Source of the DNA: Pelomyxa schiedti
Lineage: Eukaryota; Evosea; Pelobiontida; Pelomyxidae
Direction: 5' to 3'
Assembly (NCBI GenBank): GCA_020536535.1
Contig: JAHLWZ010001066.1
Location: 1 to 22,169, forward strand
DNA: 22,169 bases
This document shows positions 9,687 to 20,500 of the stretch, piece after piece (positions within the stretch are counted from its first letter, which is position 1; each line of letters opens with the position of its first letter). Both the position numbers and the translations under genes were made by a program. The notes under the pieces were generated by a model that ran no database searches, was not told the DNA's origin, and worked only from the letters and a program-made list of their open reading frames with translations.

Positions 9687-10342
9687 ATGCAGCAAAATTT
9701 TTCAAAGCGTCAGCACAAGTGGTCAAGTGAGGGAGAAGGTGATGCGGATGACAACGCAACTATGACAACTCGAACAGCATTTAGTTGTACTGCTTAATGC
9801 GCAAACACCACAAACCAAATCAATTGAACCCACATGTGTGAAGTGTGTGTGACAGGAGAGAGGAGACCCCATGTTAAAGGTGCAGAATTGAACCCTGTTG
9901 GAGTGGAGCTATCAGGCTTTGATGTGACCACTGTGGTTCACCAGTTTCGACACCAATGCAGTGTAATTCAACAGCTTGCACTAGTTCTGCACCTGGTTTA
10001 GTTGGAGTTGGGGTGGTCTGCAAGAAGTGTGGTGGTTTCCGTTTGTCAGCTGCTTTAGCAGCAACAGAACTTTGTGCCCTCTTGGGTGAATTACACTGCT
10101 CAGCATGCAACTGGAAGTATCTTTCTAGATGATGGTGTCCCTCAATTGGCCTCCATTGGATCCAAAATGTCTAGTTCTAAACTTGTTTTCTTAGAAGGTC
10201 GGCACAGGATATACTCCCAGACTTAGAAACAACCACAACACCCCAGCAGCAGGCAATCCTTTCATCAAACACTTTGCCAGTTCCAGGGACAGCACGAGCC
10301 ACTGTCATCAACATCCTCTCCCACGTGGTGCTACGGATTTAG
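9687..10342 (+). CDS. Unrecognised small protein with paired cysteines
   Basis: Proposed exons 9687-9783, 9856-9960, 10002-10116 and 10195-10342 join in phase to give 154 aa. I do not recognise the family. The middle carries CKKCGG and, 25 residues on, HCSACNW, a C-x2-C plus C-x2-C pair that could bind one zinc like a zinc ribbon. The N terminus is charged, with an acidic EGEGDADD run; the C-terminal part has a TTTTPQQQ stretch and a hydrophobic end. Introns are 41-79 nt with ordinary GT-AG ends, and a canonical AATAAA lies 28 bp after the stop, both supporting a plus-strand gene. The start is the weakest point: the same frame stays open upstream of 9687, and an upstream exon is possible. Confidence 0.4.
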
Positions 10343-10370
10343 ATAAACCCACAACCTTCATTTAGCACAT

Positions 10371-10376
10371 AATAAA
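10371..10376 (+). terminator. Polyadenylation signal AATAAA
   Basis: An AATAAA hexamer lies 28 bp after the stop codon of the small Cys-containing gene, a normal place for a poly(A) signal. The next gene starts about 230 bp further on. Confidence 0.4.
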
Positions 10377-10605
10377 AACCAGGCAGCACAAGACCTCCAA
10401 ACCAAGTCCGTGAGCAAAAGCAGTCCGACTCGGAAACTTACAGTTGGTTAGGGAGGAGATGGCATGGTAGTTTGGATTTAACACATCCAGCCAGATGTGC
10501 CCAGTCAAGCACCAAAGTCGACCTGATGAATCTCAGGTTTTTCGTCTCAGCCATTGATTCGCACCACGACGCAAGATCTCTTGAATTCAACAAAAAGCAA
10601 CAACA

Positions 10606-11358
10606 ATGGCGGCTGTGGATGAAAAGGACCGTGACCTTAAACAAGTCTTCGACATGTTCGACAGAAATCGTACGCGCGATCTGTGGTTTTACAGGCTTCT
10701 AATTAACCGCACACAGACGATGGGAAAATATCCACCAGTGAAATTGCCGACGTGTTGAGGTATTTCACTATTTCATAAATCTGCAGGATGGAAATGCCTA
10801 CTCATTATTGCTAAACATATTCTAATACCACACTACTTCAAGAGCCCTTAATCAGGATCCAAATGACTACGACATTGAGGGAATGATAAGTGAAGTTGAC
10901 ACCGACAACAACGGCACCGTGGAATTTGAAGAATTCAAGGCAATGATGGCGAAAGCGGTACAAAGTTGCCAAGTCTCTCTCTAATACCCTTGATGAATAA
11001 TGCCATGTACAGGAACAAACTGAGGAACAAAAGGAAAATGACCTGAGGAAGGCGTTCAATGTGTTTGATCTGGATCAAGACGGGTGTATGTACCAAGTTT
11101 TAAATATCATTTGCAATCCAGACCTAAAATCAACTCACACCATAACAAAAAACACAAATAACAGTTATCACCAAAGAGGAGTTGAAAGCGGGTATGGTTA
11201 GACTTGGCGAAACAGACATCAAAGATGATCAAATACGAGCAATGATTAAAGACGCTGGTTTGTCTATTCCCCCAGCTCTAAATACCTAAACAAATCTAGA
11301 CATAAATGGCGACGGGAAGATAGACTTTGCCGAATTTTGTCGCATGATGAAACAGTAA
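10606..11358 (+). CDS. Calmodulin-like Ca2+ sensor with four EF-hands
   Basis: Exons: 10606-10669, 10717-10759, 10843-10957, 11013-11085, 11165-11257, 11300-11358; 148 aa, the length of calmodulin. Four complete EF-hand loops are visible with ligands at positions 1, 3, 5, 7, 9 and 12: DRNHDGKISTSE, DTDNNGTVEFEE, DLDQDGFITKEE and DINGDGKIDFAE, with a central helix after FEEFKAMMAKAEQTEEQ. It should bind four Ca2+ and regulate target proteins. The N terminus (MAAVDEKDRDLKQVF) and many helix residues differ from strict calmodulin, so it is better called calmodulin-like; a calmodulin-family light chain or centrin relative is possible. Several introns interrupt EF-hand loops, including after the first Asn codon of EF1 and inside EF3 and EF4. 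The 3' end converges on the leuD gene 90 bp away. Confidence 0.85.
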
Positions 11359-11448
11359 ATTATTGTTGTGTATTGACACATTTTAAAACCTATTTTGACT
11401 CCTTCTAAAAAAAGTTGTTTCGGTATCTTTGTTCTATTCTTCAAGGAA

Positions 11449-12292
11449 TTAAGAAGAACCAGTTGCAGCAGCCTTCTTGGCACGAAGCTTGGCAATGTTG
11501 TACTCCAACAAACCACCTGGGATGTGTGAAATGGAATGTCTTGCAAAAGAGGAAGCGTACCAGCGTCGCGAATGGCAAGAATTTGCGGTGGAAGTCTTGG
11601 GAAGGTGAAAGCCTTCCCAGCAATGCTTACTGTACCGCCTTCAATATCAACATTCACTTCTTCTGTGCCAGTGAACGCATCTACAGCGGGAGCACATTCG
11701 ATAAGGATAAGCCCTTGGTTTATCGCGGCCCTGAAAAATTTTAGGACTGTAATCATAATATTTCTAAAGAGTATGGTAATACCTATAGAAAATACGAGCA
11801 AAACTTTTGCCAACAATGCACTTGATACCGGCATGATAAAGACCTAGTGCAGGCTGCTCTCGGGAGGAACCACACCCAAAATTGTCACCTGTAGTTATTG
11901 TAAGGGATCGAGAGACCGTAAAGTGAAAGTAACCAACAAACAGAATATCGCCGCGTTTCACATTCTACAAGACAGTTATAAACGGTGGCTACTTGTGCAG
12001 TAGAAACAAACCTTAGCAAATGTGGGATCGAGGTCCTCCAGTAAGTGTGGGAGAATGTCAGGCGCCTTTTTTTAAAAATTGCGTTAGGCCAAACTGAACG
12101 TACGTAACAATAATGTGAAATGGCTGTATTCTATGGAGAATATGCGGTGATTTTTTGCATCAACAGCGAGTGGGGGAAAACCTTTGAGCATGTGTACGTG
12201 TATTTGCCAGGGAACAGTTGATCAGTGTTAACGTTGTTCCCGTACTTCCACACTTTATTGACCACCGGTGTTGCCGCTGTCTCTGTAGCCAT
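11449..12292 (-). CDS. leuD: 3-isopropylmalate dehydratase small subunit-like protein
   Basis: Exons on the minus strand: 12292-12182, 12065-12012, 11964-11934, 11888-11783, 11730-11561, 11516-11449; 179 aa. This is the swivel subunit of the aconitase-like isopropylmalate isomerase of leucine synthesis, which works with a separate iron-sulfur large subunit not in this window. Diagnostic blocks are [15 protein letters not shown] near the N terminus, [17 protein letters not shown], and [16 protein letters not shown]. The length matches free-standing prokaryote-like small subunits rather than the fused fungal enzyme. No plastid or mitochondrial presequence is apparent: the conserved domain begins by residue 15, after [13 protein letters not shown], implying a cytosolic enzyme or atypical targeting. 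Substrate could also be a related 2-alkylmalate. The gene diverges from Arp3 across about 270 bp. Confidence 0.85.
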
Positions 12293-12562
12293 TGAAGTTT
12301 TTTGAATACGAATGATCGTTCCTTCACGGATCTCTGAGACTCAAGGAGAAGATCCCGGACCTACACCCTCCGATTCAAAAAACCTGCAGTAAATCACGGG
12401 TAGATGTTCCCTTGTTGTTTTCTTTCGCTTTATGCAGCCATTCACTCCCTGTGTGACTTCGACCTGCGGACTAATTTTAGCAGTCGCTTTTCTTCCCTTT
12501 TCATACGGACAGACCTAAAAAAAAAAAGTCCAAAAGAAAAACAAAAAAAAACCGGTCGAAAC
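12293..12562. promoter_or_regulatory. Shared divergent promoter region, leuD and Arp3
   Basis: About 270 bp separate the leuD and Arp3 start codons. Just before the Arp3 ATG is an A-rich leader with A11 and A9 runs. No clear TATA box is visible. Confidence 0.4.
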
Positions 12563-14311
12563 ATGGCCAAGTCAGGACTACCCGCCGTCGTCATCGACAA
12601 TGGGACGGGGTAAATGCCAAAACCACCATCAATTTTGCTTTGACATCTTAAGTTGCCACAACGCGTTTGTCGCTTATTTTATTTTATTTTCCCCCGAGTA
12701 GACAACGTCGTTTGGGTTTGGTTTTTTTTTTTTTTTCGTCCGTTGCATCCATTTTTTTATTAAATAACAACCTGGTCATAACTGTGCGTCTGTGTAGGTA
12801 CACCAAGATCGGGTATGCTGGAAACACGGAACCCAGCTTCATCATCCCATCTACGATCGCTACATGCAGACTTCCACCGGGAACAGCCGCGAAGGGTATT
12901 TGTCCTTTCCGAGGTTTGTCACCGTTTGACGTTGCGAAGGCGTGGAAGATCTAGACTTCTACATTGGTGAAGAAGCTATCGCCCAGGCCAAGGCCTACGA
13001 ATTGGCAAATCCCGTTAAGCACGGTCAAATTGAGAACTGGACGTTCATGTATCGTGTTGGTGGTTTTTCTGCGTTTTAAACCACACTAAGGGAGCAGTTC
13101 TGGGAGCAAACGATTTTCAAGTACCTTAGGAGCTCTCCTGAGGATCATTACTTCCTTTTGGTGTGTAGGGAGGGATCACAACCTATTTCTTACGTGCATA
13201 GACGGAGCCACCCTTGAACCAACCGGAGAACAGAGAATATTTGGCCGAAATTTTCTTTGAGACTTTTAATGTTCCCGGGCTTTATATTGCTGTTCAAGCT
13301 GTGCTGGCTCTGGCTGCATCTTGGACCTCAAGGCACGTAACTGAACGAACTCTCACGGGTACTGTTATCGACTCTGGTGATGGTGTTACTCACATTATTC
13401 CTGTGGTATGTTCGTAATACATGTGGTTCCTTTTTCCTTATTGCCTCAAGGCTGAGGGTTACGTTATTGGCAGCAGCATCAAGCACGTTCCTCTTGCTGG
13501 TAAGGACATCACCATGTTTGTGCAGCAGCTCCTCAGGGACCGAGAAGAAAAAGTCCCCGCAAGTGAGTCGATGGAAGTAGCCAAGAGAATCAAGGAAATG
13601 CACAGCTACGTCTGCCCCGATATTGCCAAAGAGTTTGTCAAGTACGACGCTGAACCCGACAGGTGGTTCAAAAGGGTAGCTAATTTTTTACCTATAATTT
13701 CTGAACTCACTCGGTTTTAGTACGATTCTGTGGACCCAGTCACCAAGCGTCCCTATTCTGTTGACGTAGGGTACGAGAGATTCTTGGGTCCCGAGATGTT
13801 CTTCAACCCTGAGATTTTCAGCCCAGACTTCGAGACCCCACTTCCTACCCTTGTCGACGAGTCTGTCCAAGGGTGCCCTATTGATACGCGACGTGGTCTT
13901 TACAAGGTGTGAAAAACCCAATTCCTATGTGCTCCTAACATCAAACAGAACATCGTCCTGAGCGGCGGTTCCACCATGTTCAAGGACTTTGGAAGGCGAC
14001 TCGAGAGGGACGTGAAGAAATTCACGGATTATCGACACAAGAGGACGATTGAGCTGAGTGGTGGAAGACTGGTGCCACAGCCAATTGAAGTCAAGGTCAT
14101 TTCTCACCACATGCAACGATTCGCCGTGTGGTTCGGTGGAAGCATGTTGGCCTCAACGGTAAGCCCCGTTACCTTTCCGCACCGCTCCATCTAATTCTGT
14201 CGCCCACAGGACGAATTCTACACAGTCTGCCACACCAAGGCGCAGTACGACGAGAAGGGACCAGCCATCGCCCGCCACAACCCAGTCTTTGGTGCCATCA
14301 CATCATCCTAG
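12563..14311 (+). CDS. ARP3: Actin-related protein 3 (Arp2/3 complex)
   Basis: Exons: 12563-12609, 12798-12895, 12940-13055, 13098-13160, 13202-13405, 13451-13675, 13721-13906, 13949-14158, 14210-14311; 416 aa against about 418 in animals. Arp3 is a core subunit of the Arp2/3 complex that nucleates branched actin filaments at the cell cortex. Family blocks follow in order: [20 protein letters not shown] (nucleotide-binding phosphate loop), [123 protein letters not shown] and the C-terminal RHNPVFG. The DNase-loop-equivalent segment after IPSTIA is about six residues shorter than in animal Arp3. The first intron is 188 nt; the rest are 41-51 nt. Identity is secure. Confidence 0.96.
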
Positions 14312-14444
14312 AGCGGCTGCTTCTTGCCTTGTTTTCTTTTTGGTCGTTCCGTCTAAACAATCGTGTTTCAGATAAATTCCTTCCGTGCATTTCCGTTTGT
14401 TCTTTCTTTTTTTGGTTTCCCCTACAGAAAGAGGAAAAAACGAC

Positions 14445-17397
14445 TCAGATGTCCCTTTCCTCTGGTGTTTTGTATTGCAGCCCAAGGAGTTGGAAAATTT
14501 CATACCTGAAATAAGCCAAAATTATGATTTGGTTTTGTGGGTGTTGGTACTTACTCTGTGGAGACGGGGATAGGATCACCTTTGAATCCATTTCGTGGAG
14601 CACCCCATCTTTTCACAAGACTGTGCTCACTCAATGAATACCCCTTCTTTCGGGCAAAGAGCCTCATAGACCTAGGTGGTTCGTAAGGCAGTTAGATGGT
14701 GGAAAGGTGAGTACCGATTGAAATAGCCGGAGCCGGTGAAATAAAGTAAAGCGCATGCCCAGTTCTCAACAGGGAAAACTTTGAGATCAATTCGTCGATG
14801 AAGGGAGCCTGGAAGTTGGCATACACCCATGTATTTGTCACTTTTCTCAAGCACCTGAACCAAATCGTCCCTTTGTTTGGTTGTTTGTGATGCAGACAGG
14901 AGAAACTTTTTTGATGCATAAGCCGTACGTTAAGAAGCCACTTTGGTGTAAAGCGGAGACAAGAGCCAGCAAAATTCCGTCAGTAGTACCTCCGCTCTTG
15001 TCAGATATGAGAATATCAACATCACCGCATGTGGGAGCTCCGCGCCTGCAAATTTACCGGTAAGTTGAAATCGGGACAGACGGAAACAACCTGTAGGACC
15101 CGCATGTAACGAGAGCAAGGTCTGGATTAATGGTATCTAAAACTTGCCTCACTGTGTGCTCAATGCGGGTTACTTCATCTCTTGGAATTCTTTCCTCAAA
15201 TTCCTACATTCCTTGTTTGAGGGGACTTTCCTTTGTGGAAGAGTTTACATTTACGTATTTCAAGCCAATGGCTTGTATTGTGGACAAGCTCGCTTTCGTT
15301 CTTAAGTCTTCATATGTTCGAAATCCTTGAGTGTACCACTTCTGGCATGATTCAGGCCCAGCACCTGATAGTAATCACTGGTTGGGAATTGTAACACTAA
15401 CCAACCAAAAATCTTAGAGAAGAGATTGACTGTAATTTCCTTCATTATGGTGAGTGTTTAAGATCACTCTCAAGGGGAAGAACCTGTGGATTGTTGGAAA
15501 TTTCTTCTAACCTTCGTAAGGCTCCTGTTTCAATTATTTCAGCAACCTAGCATCAAGTAAGAGCTAGTTAGTGCCTTGGTCCTCTTGTAGAATTCAAATG
15601 CCTTTTTAAAAATACTTTCCCCCACAGAGGGTATGCTTTTTAATTCGTGAACAGAGTTGATTGTTTTGGGATAACACTTAATGGCAGAAGCAGCTTTTGT
15701 GTAGGCCAGAAGCCTCCATTTATCCCCAGAGTTTTTGTATGTCTCTACCTCAAGATTTTTTGTACAACTCACTACCTTGCGATTTCACATACCAGCCAGT
15801 TTGTCTAACGCTCTAGTTATGTGCTCATTTTGATTGACGCTTGGAGAACGTTGGCATGCAAAGGCATTAGCATTAAGCCGCCTTCTCTTTGGTATGTATG
15901 ACACTGCTGAAGTCGTTTCTTTTTTGGGAGAAGACTGCATTCCACTCTTGGGTTTTCCACTCTCGTGAGATAACATGGATGGGTTCAGTGAACACGGTAT
16001 GGGAGGTTGGTCAGAATCACTCCCGTCCAGATCAAAAGGTAAAGGGTCATCTTCAGTGTCACTACTGGAGAGTATTCGACCGGGAGATTTCGCACTTTCG
16101 AGGGTTGGTGACAAAGAAGGTGATCTGGGTAGATCAGCATGCTCCTCACCGATTGTGGTGCCAGAGGGAGACGCTGTTTGAAGTCGGAGTGGAGAGAATA
16201 AGAGGGGTTTGGTGGCCAATTTTGTAGGTGTGGTGGCGCTGTTGGCAGCTCCAGACGTTTTGGAAAGAGGCGACTCATACACCAAGGAAAAATGGGTTGA
16301 AGAAGATGAACTTGAAGAAGATAAACTTGACGACGATGAAGAAGAGGCTGAGGAAGAGGCACAAGGAGAATTAGGAAGCTGAAGTGAAAGAGATGATTTG
16401 GAAGTCGTGGAAAGAGGAGTGTGTGGCGTAGGTGGAAGTTTGTATTCCTGTGCACTGTTACACGAACTGGTTGGTGTGTCTGGTGGTGATTGTACACAAG
16501 AACTACGCCTGCGTGGAGATTCTTCCTTTTTTGTCTTCTCGTCCTCTGATAGGCAATCCCAAGAGAGAAAACTAGATGCAGAAGTCTCTGTAACACTTGA
16601 AGACCCCACTTCACGATTGTTTTGCAGTGATACTTTGAATGGTGATGGAGGTTGAGCCGCCAATGTAGAAATAGGTGAGGGACTGGTCGAATTATCTGAG
16701 TCTTCGATTCCATGGAAGCAAAATAGGTTTACAAGGAAAAATACCAGATAGACCATACAGCCGAAATTCAGATTTTGCAAGACAAGTACCTTGTTTCAAG
16801 GACTGACCAGAATTAATCAAAGACTAAAGGGAGTATGCCTTACTTCTGTTAACCACTCAAGGGTATGTAGACGTAGGTTTGGGTAAGCCTTTTTAGGAGT
16901 TAGTGATTTTTCTTCATTGGTTTACAACCTTGAAATCTGTGAGATGCAACTGCGTGAGAAGGTTCTTGTACTCGAGCCTGTGCTTCAATTAGAAAATCGA
17001 TTGGGAAAAAAGGTCATTGGGTGTACTTGGTTGCAATAATATCAGTTCTTTGTCTCAATGCAGTTACAAGCACACCTCCTTGGGAAGGGTTCTTTTAAGA
17101 TAACAAAAGAGGGAAAGTTTTTCAACCTTGCTCAACAACTCTTTTGCACACAATGTCGAACTGCACAGAACCAACTCCCTTAGCAACTACCATGATTTCT
17201 AAGCCAGAAAAAATGCCACTGTGCGTAGTTTCGCCCGTATCCAACGAGGCGACGTCGGTCTTTGTTCGCCGTACACCGCCAGATCTAGATCTACCCCTCC
17301 CACGCATGTCACTTCCTTCCAGTTTTTTATTTATGCCCGTTTTGTTCTTCGCTTTAGTGACACCCAGGCAACTACGAGATCTCGCGGCCGACGACAT
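14445..17397 (-). CDS. Family-X DNA polymerase, lambda-like, with BRCT domain
   Basis: Fifteen exons on the minus strand: 17397-17127, 17078-17027, 16977-16929, 16888-16844, 16802-16745, 16701-15793, 15744-15602, 15546-15484, 15439-15406, 15364-15255, 15203-15091, 15045-14929, 14870-14715, 14671-14555, 14505-14445; 765 aa. After a basic N terminus, a BRCT domain at about 60-155 ([33 protein letters not shown]) should recruit it to repair complexes. A Ser/Pro-rich linker of about 300 residues follows. The C-terminal third is the X-family core: [17 protein letters not shown] and [12 protein letters not shown] (8-kDa domain), [36 protein letters not shown] (first two catalytic Asp), RRIDLKVFP (third Asp), [13 protein letters not shown], and the end YKTPEERDI. 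All catalytic residues are present. Expected roles are gap filling in base excision repair and end joining. The intron at 15547-15601 has a GC donor. Confidence 0.92.
15547..15601 (-). other. Non-canonical GC-AG intron
   Basis: The only phase-correct way to join SIFKK to VAEIIETG in the polymerase is a 55-nt intron starting AAG|GC and ending CTAG. It has a good CTAAC branch-like site 24 nt before its end. All other introns I placed begin with GT. Confidence 0.7.
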
Positions 17398-17556
17398 TTT
17401 TTTCTAATTGCCACCAAGTTGCTTTTTCGCCAACGTTGGTTTAAGAAATAGAATAATAGAATTTTGGATTAAAAAAACAAAAAAACCAAAAATTGGTTGA
17501 GCTTCTCGGCGCTCTATACTTACACCGTTGGCATTACACAAGAAGTAGTAGGTAGG
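17398..17556. promoter_or_regulatory. Short spacer between phosphodiesterase stop and polymerase start
   Basis: Only 159 bp separate the phosphodiesterase stop from the polymerase start on the same strand, so it must hold both the upstream gene's poly(A) site and the polymerase promoter. The plus strand shows an A-rich patch around 17469-17492. No further gene is seen. Confidence 0.4.
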
Positions 17557-20500
17557 TCAAGATGAGTCGGCCATTTTGAGCCAGCTTTGGTAGTTTTCAC
17601 GCGCAAACTGCTCCACTTTTCGCAGGTCCGGGAATACTCCGCACAGTGTGGAAAGAACAGGGAACACGAACATTGGGAAGAATGACACCTGGAAGGAAGC
17701 AGTGAGTAGTCGGCTCATATGCGAAGAAGGGAGGCAGAAACCTGTACGCGGTCAATGGTCATAGAGCCGTCACCAAGTTTGAATGGAGTCAACCCGGCAG
17801 AGCGTTCCGCTGCCGCCTGTTGTGAGAATTCACGAAGAAGCCTATTTGCCCACTCTAAGCAAACAGGCCACGCACGGCACCTTTTTCCTCTCTTAGTATG
17901 AATTGGGAATGAAGACGGGGCATACGTGTTGCCTAGATCGGCCAGTTTGAGAATCATCTTCATCACCAGTAGCTTGTCAGCATCTTTTACCAGGACGTTG
18001 GAGGTAACTCCACCAAGACCAGTTGTTTCTCCAGTTGCAAGTATCATATCTTTGAAGGCACCAAAGATTTCGACATGTTTACTCATATCCGTTGCCAGAA
18101 TGAGCTGAGAGACTAATTTGTGGAGTTGTTGCTTGTAGTTCAATGGTATGCCAGACATCCAGGCTACGCTGCTGTCTCCGCTTCCAGTTGTGGTACATTG
18201 ATCTGGTCCGTTGTGAGTTCCAATTCCCAGAGCAGCGCATAGGGAAGCAGACGAGTGCATAGATTCCAAAGGTGACATGCCATTGTACTGTACAAAGACT
18301 GGGTGAAGTGTATTTCTCAAGAAGTCGGTGTTAACACCAGGGTGCTGATAGTCATGTGCTGCCGCGGCAACAGCCATGGACAGCCTTTCAACGTTAGTGA
18401 ATTGTGATATAAAGCAAGGGAGGCGCATTATCCAATGGACAGCCTAAGAACTGAGTAAGAACGAAAACTCAGATGTTTCAAGCTCTTTACCTGCATTACA
18501 TCCATGGCATGCAAACTATTGTGATAAGGGTTGCTATCATTATACCCACGATGAAGGAACTCCCCGAACTTGCGCAATTTTGGCACCTCTACTGATCCAA
18601 GTTCCTCTGTGCAATCTGTGGCAGCAGCAACCACTGTGCTCTCAAACACCAATTCGAACAAAGAGGAGTTCTTGTTGAACTCATCAAATACATTGAATTC
18701 CCACATGGATATTGAGTGCCCAAGTTCCACAAGCAATGAAGAGTCATAAATGTCTCCTTTTTTATGGTCTACTTCAGCTAATGTTTTTGCACTTGAAGAG
18801 TGCGATGGCGGCTTTGTTCTTGCACTTGAGGGGTGTGATGATGACTTTGGAACTGTTAACTCAGACGCGCTACCATGCTCACTGGAGACAACCTGGCAAG
18901 CCACTGCAACTTTGTACATTTCATCTGTAACAAACTCGTTGGCTCTCAAATCGGATGCTCGGTAGATATCACCCCTGGCCAAACTTGGTATGATTTGGGT
19001 AGCAAGCACCTCCAAAGTCTCTTCAGTCATAAATACTTGTCCTTGGTCATTTACAACAACTCCAGTTTCCTCTGGTCCTTGCTGCTTAGTGATGAGCGCT
19101 CGCAGTATGGAGAGTAGCTTCTCACTTCCACCCTTTAGAACATCACATTTGGCCAAGTGTTGGTCAAGGCTTGTCTGGCTCTCACAAGCTTTTTTCTGAA
19201 CTTCAATTTGTAAAGCCTCAATCTTATTTGAAAGTGCACCGTACTGTCGCCTCACACCCTGGAATGCTGCGAGAGCCATAACTGCTACAACGACTACAAA
19301 TCCAGCAATTGCTACAACACTGATGGTGATATGATTTGCTCGCACCTGTGAGGATAAGAACTCCGAGGAATCCACCACAGTCAGTACAACCCAGCCGGTC
19401 TCATTAATTCGTGACCAGAAAATCAACCTTGCGTCAGTGGATAATGCCAGGCCACTCTTGCTGTCGTACAGGCCACTCTCCTGGTCACCCATAAATGACA
19501 CAAGATCCGCACAGTCTGCTCTTGTGTAGATATTCCATTCACTGGCATTGTACGTAGATTCTTTGACAATTTCGCCGTAGTCACAACTGTCTTGATCCCT
19601 CATCCAGTCCGTACACGCTTTTTCTGGTAAGGCAAGGACCAATCCAGTTCTTGTGATAGAGGTTATTGGGTTTTGAACATGGTTTGCCTTACTTTGAAAC
19701 CAGCATTGTATACGCATTATAGGGAAGATCAGCAGTGGCTTCAGCAACAAATGAAACCAATCTGTCAAAAAGAATATCTATTCCACAAACACCTAAAAAG
19801 GAGCCATCTGTGAGACTGTGCATCTGTGGGAGGAAGTAAAAGTTAGTGTGTGACTGGGTTGGTTTTTGCCATACTGGTTTCATTAAAGAGACCATCCACA
19901 CATTCACAAAGGTGTCAAAGTATGGCTGACTCCATACCCTGCTCCCTGATGGATTATTTGCTGGTGTTGCTGGGGCATAGTAGGGCATTTGGAGAATAGG
20001 TATATAAGGTGACAGGTTTCCAGAAGAAATGGGGTCGAAGTACGGATACCTGTATTCACATATATTTTAGGGAGAGTACTTAAAAACTAATACACTTACA
20101 CTCGTAAGAATCCGTTACTGAAGGTACCATAGATGTTGGCAAGCTCGGGCCAAGTTTCCTTCGCTGTAGTCACAAAATCGTCTGTTGCTCCGGTTCTCCA
20201 CACATAATATTCAATATCTGCAGTTGTGATTTCCGCCTGAAACCAAGTAAGAGAACAAGAGTGTTTCACATAACAAACAAGCAAACACACACACAAAAAA
20301 AAGAGAGAGAGAGAGAACAAACAGTAGTCATGAAAGCAACAGTCGAGCCTCCATAGTCATAGTCACTGCACAGAAAAGGCACTTCCCACGACGACTTGTT
20401 GTGCCACTTGTAGGACTGCAGCTCGATCGCCGGCGGCGTGCGCGCCTTGAGCAGCGACTTCTGGTACTCTATCGTCAGCGCGTCGATCGGCGCGTGGAAC

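Noticed and set aside
9874-10110. Minus-strand frame of 78 codons opposite the small Cys gene
   Set aside because: Low complexity, no motif, no minus-strand splice context; the plus-strand AATAAA and in-phase exons favour the other strand, though not decisively.
10081-10194. Frameshift between the CSACNW frame and the next open frame
   Set aside because: A 79-nt intron at 10117-10194 joins the Cys exon in phase to the final exon, so no sequencing error or pseudogene is needed.
15745-15792. A 21-nt intron (ending GGTAG at 15772) in the polymerase gene
   Set aside because: Using the acceptor 27 nt further on gives a normal 48-nt intron and the exact family spacing between LDKLA and GDKWR.
15889-16655. 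Plus-strand frames opposite the polymerase linker exon
   Set aside because: They are antisense to Ser-rich coding sequence and have no motifs.
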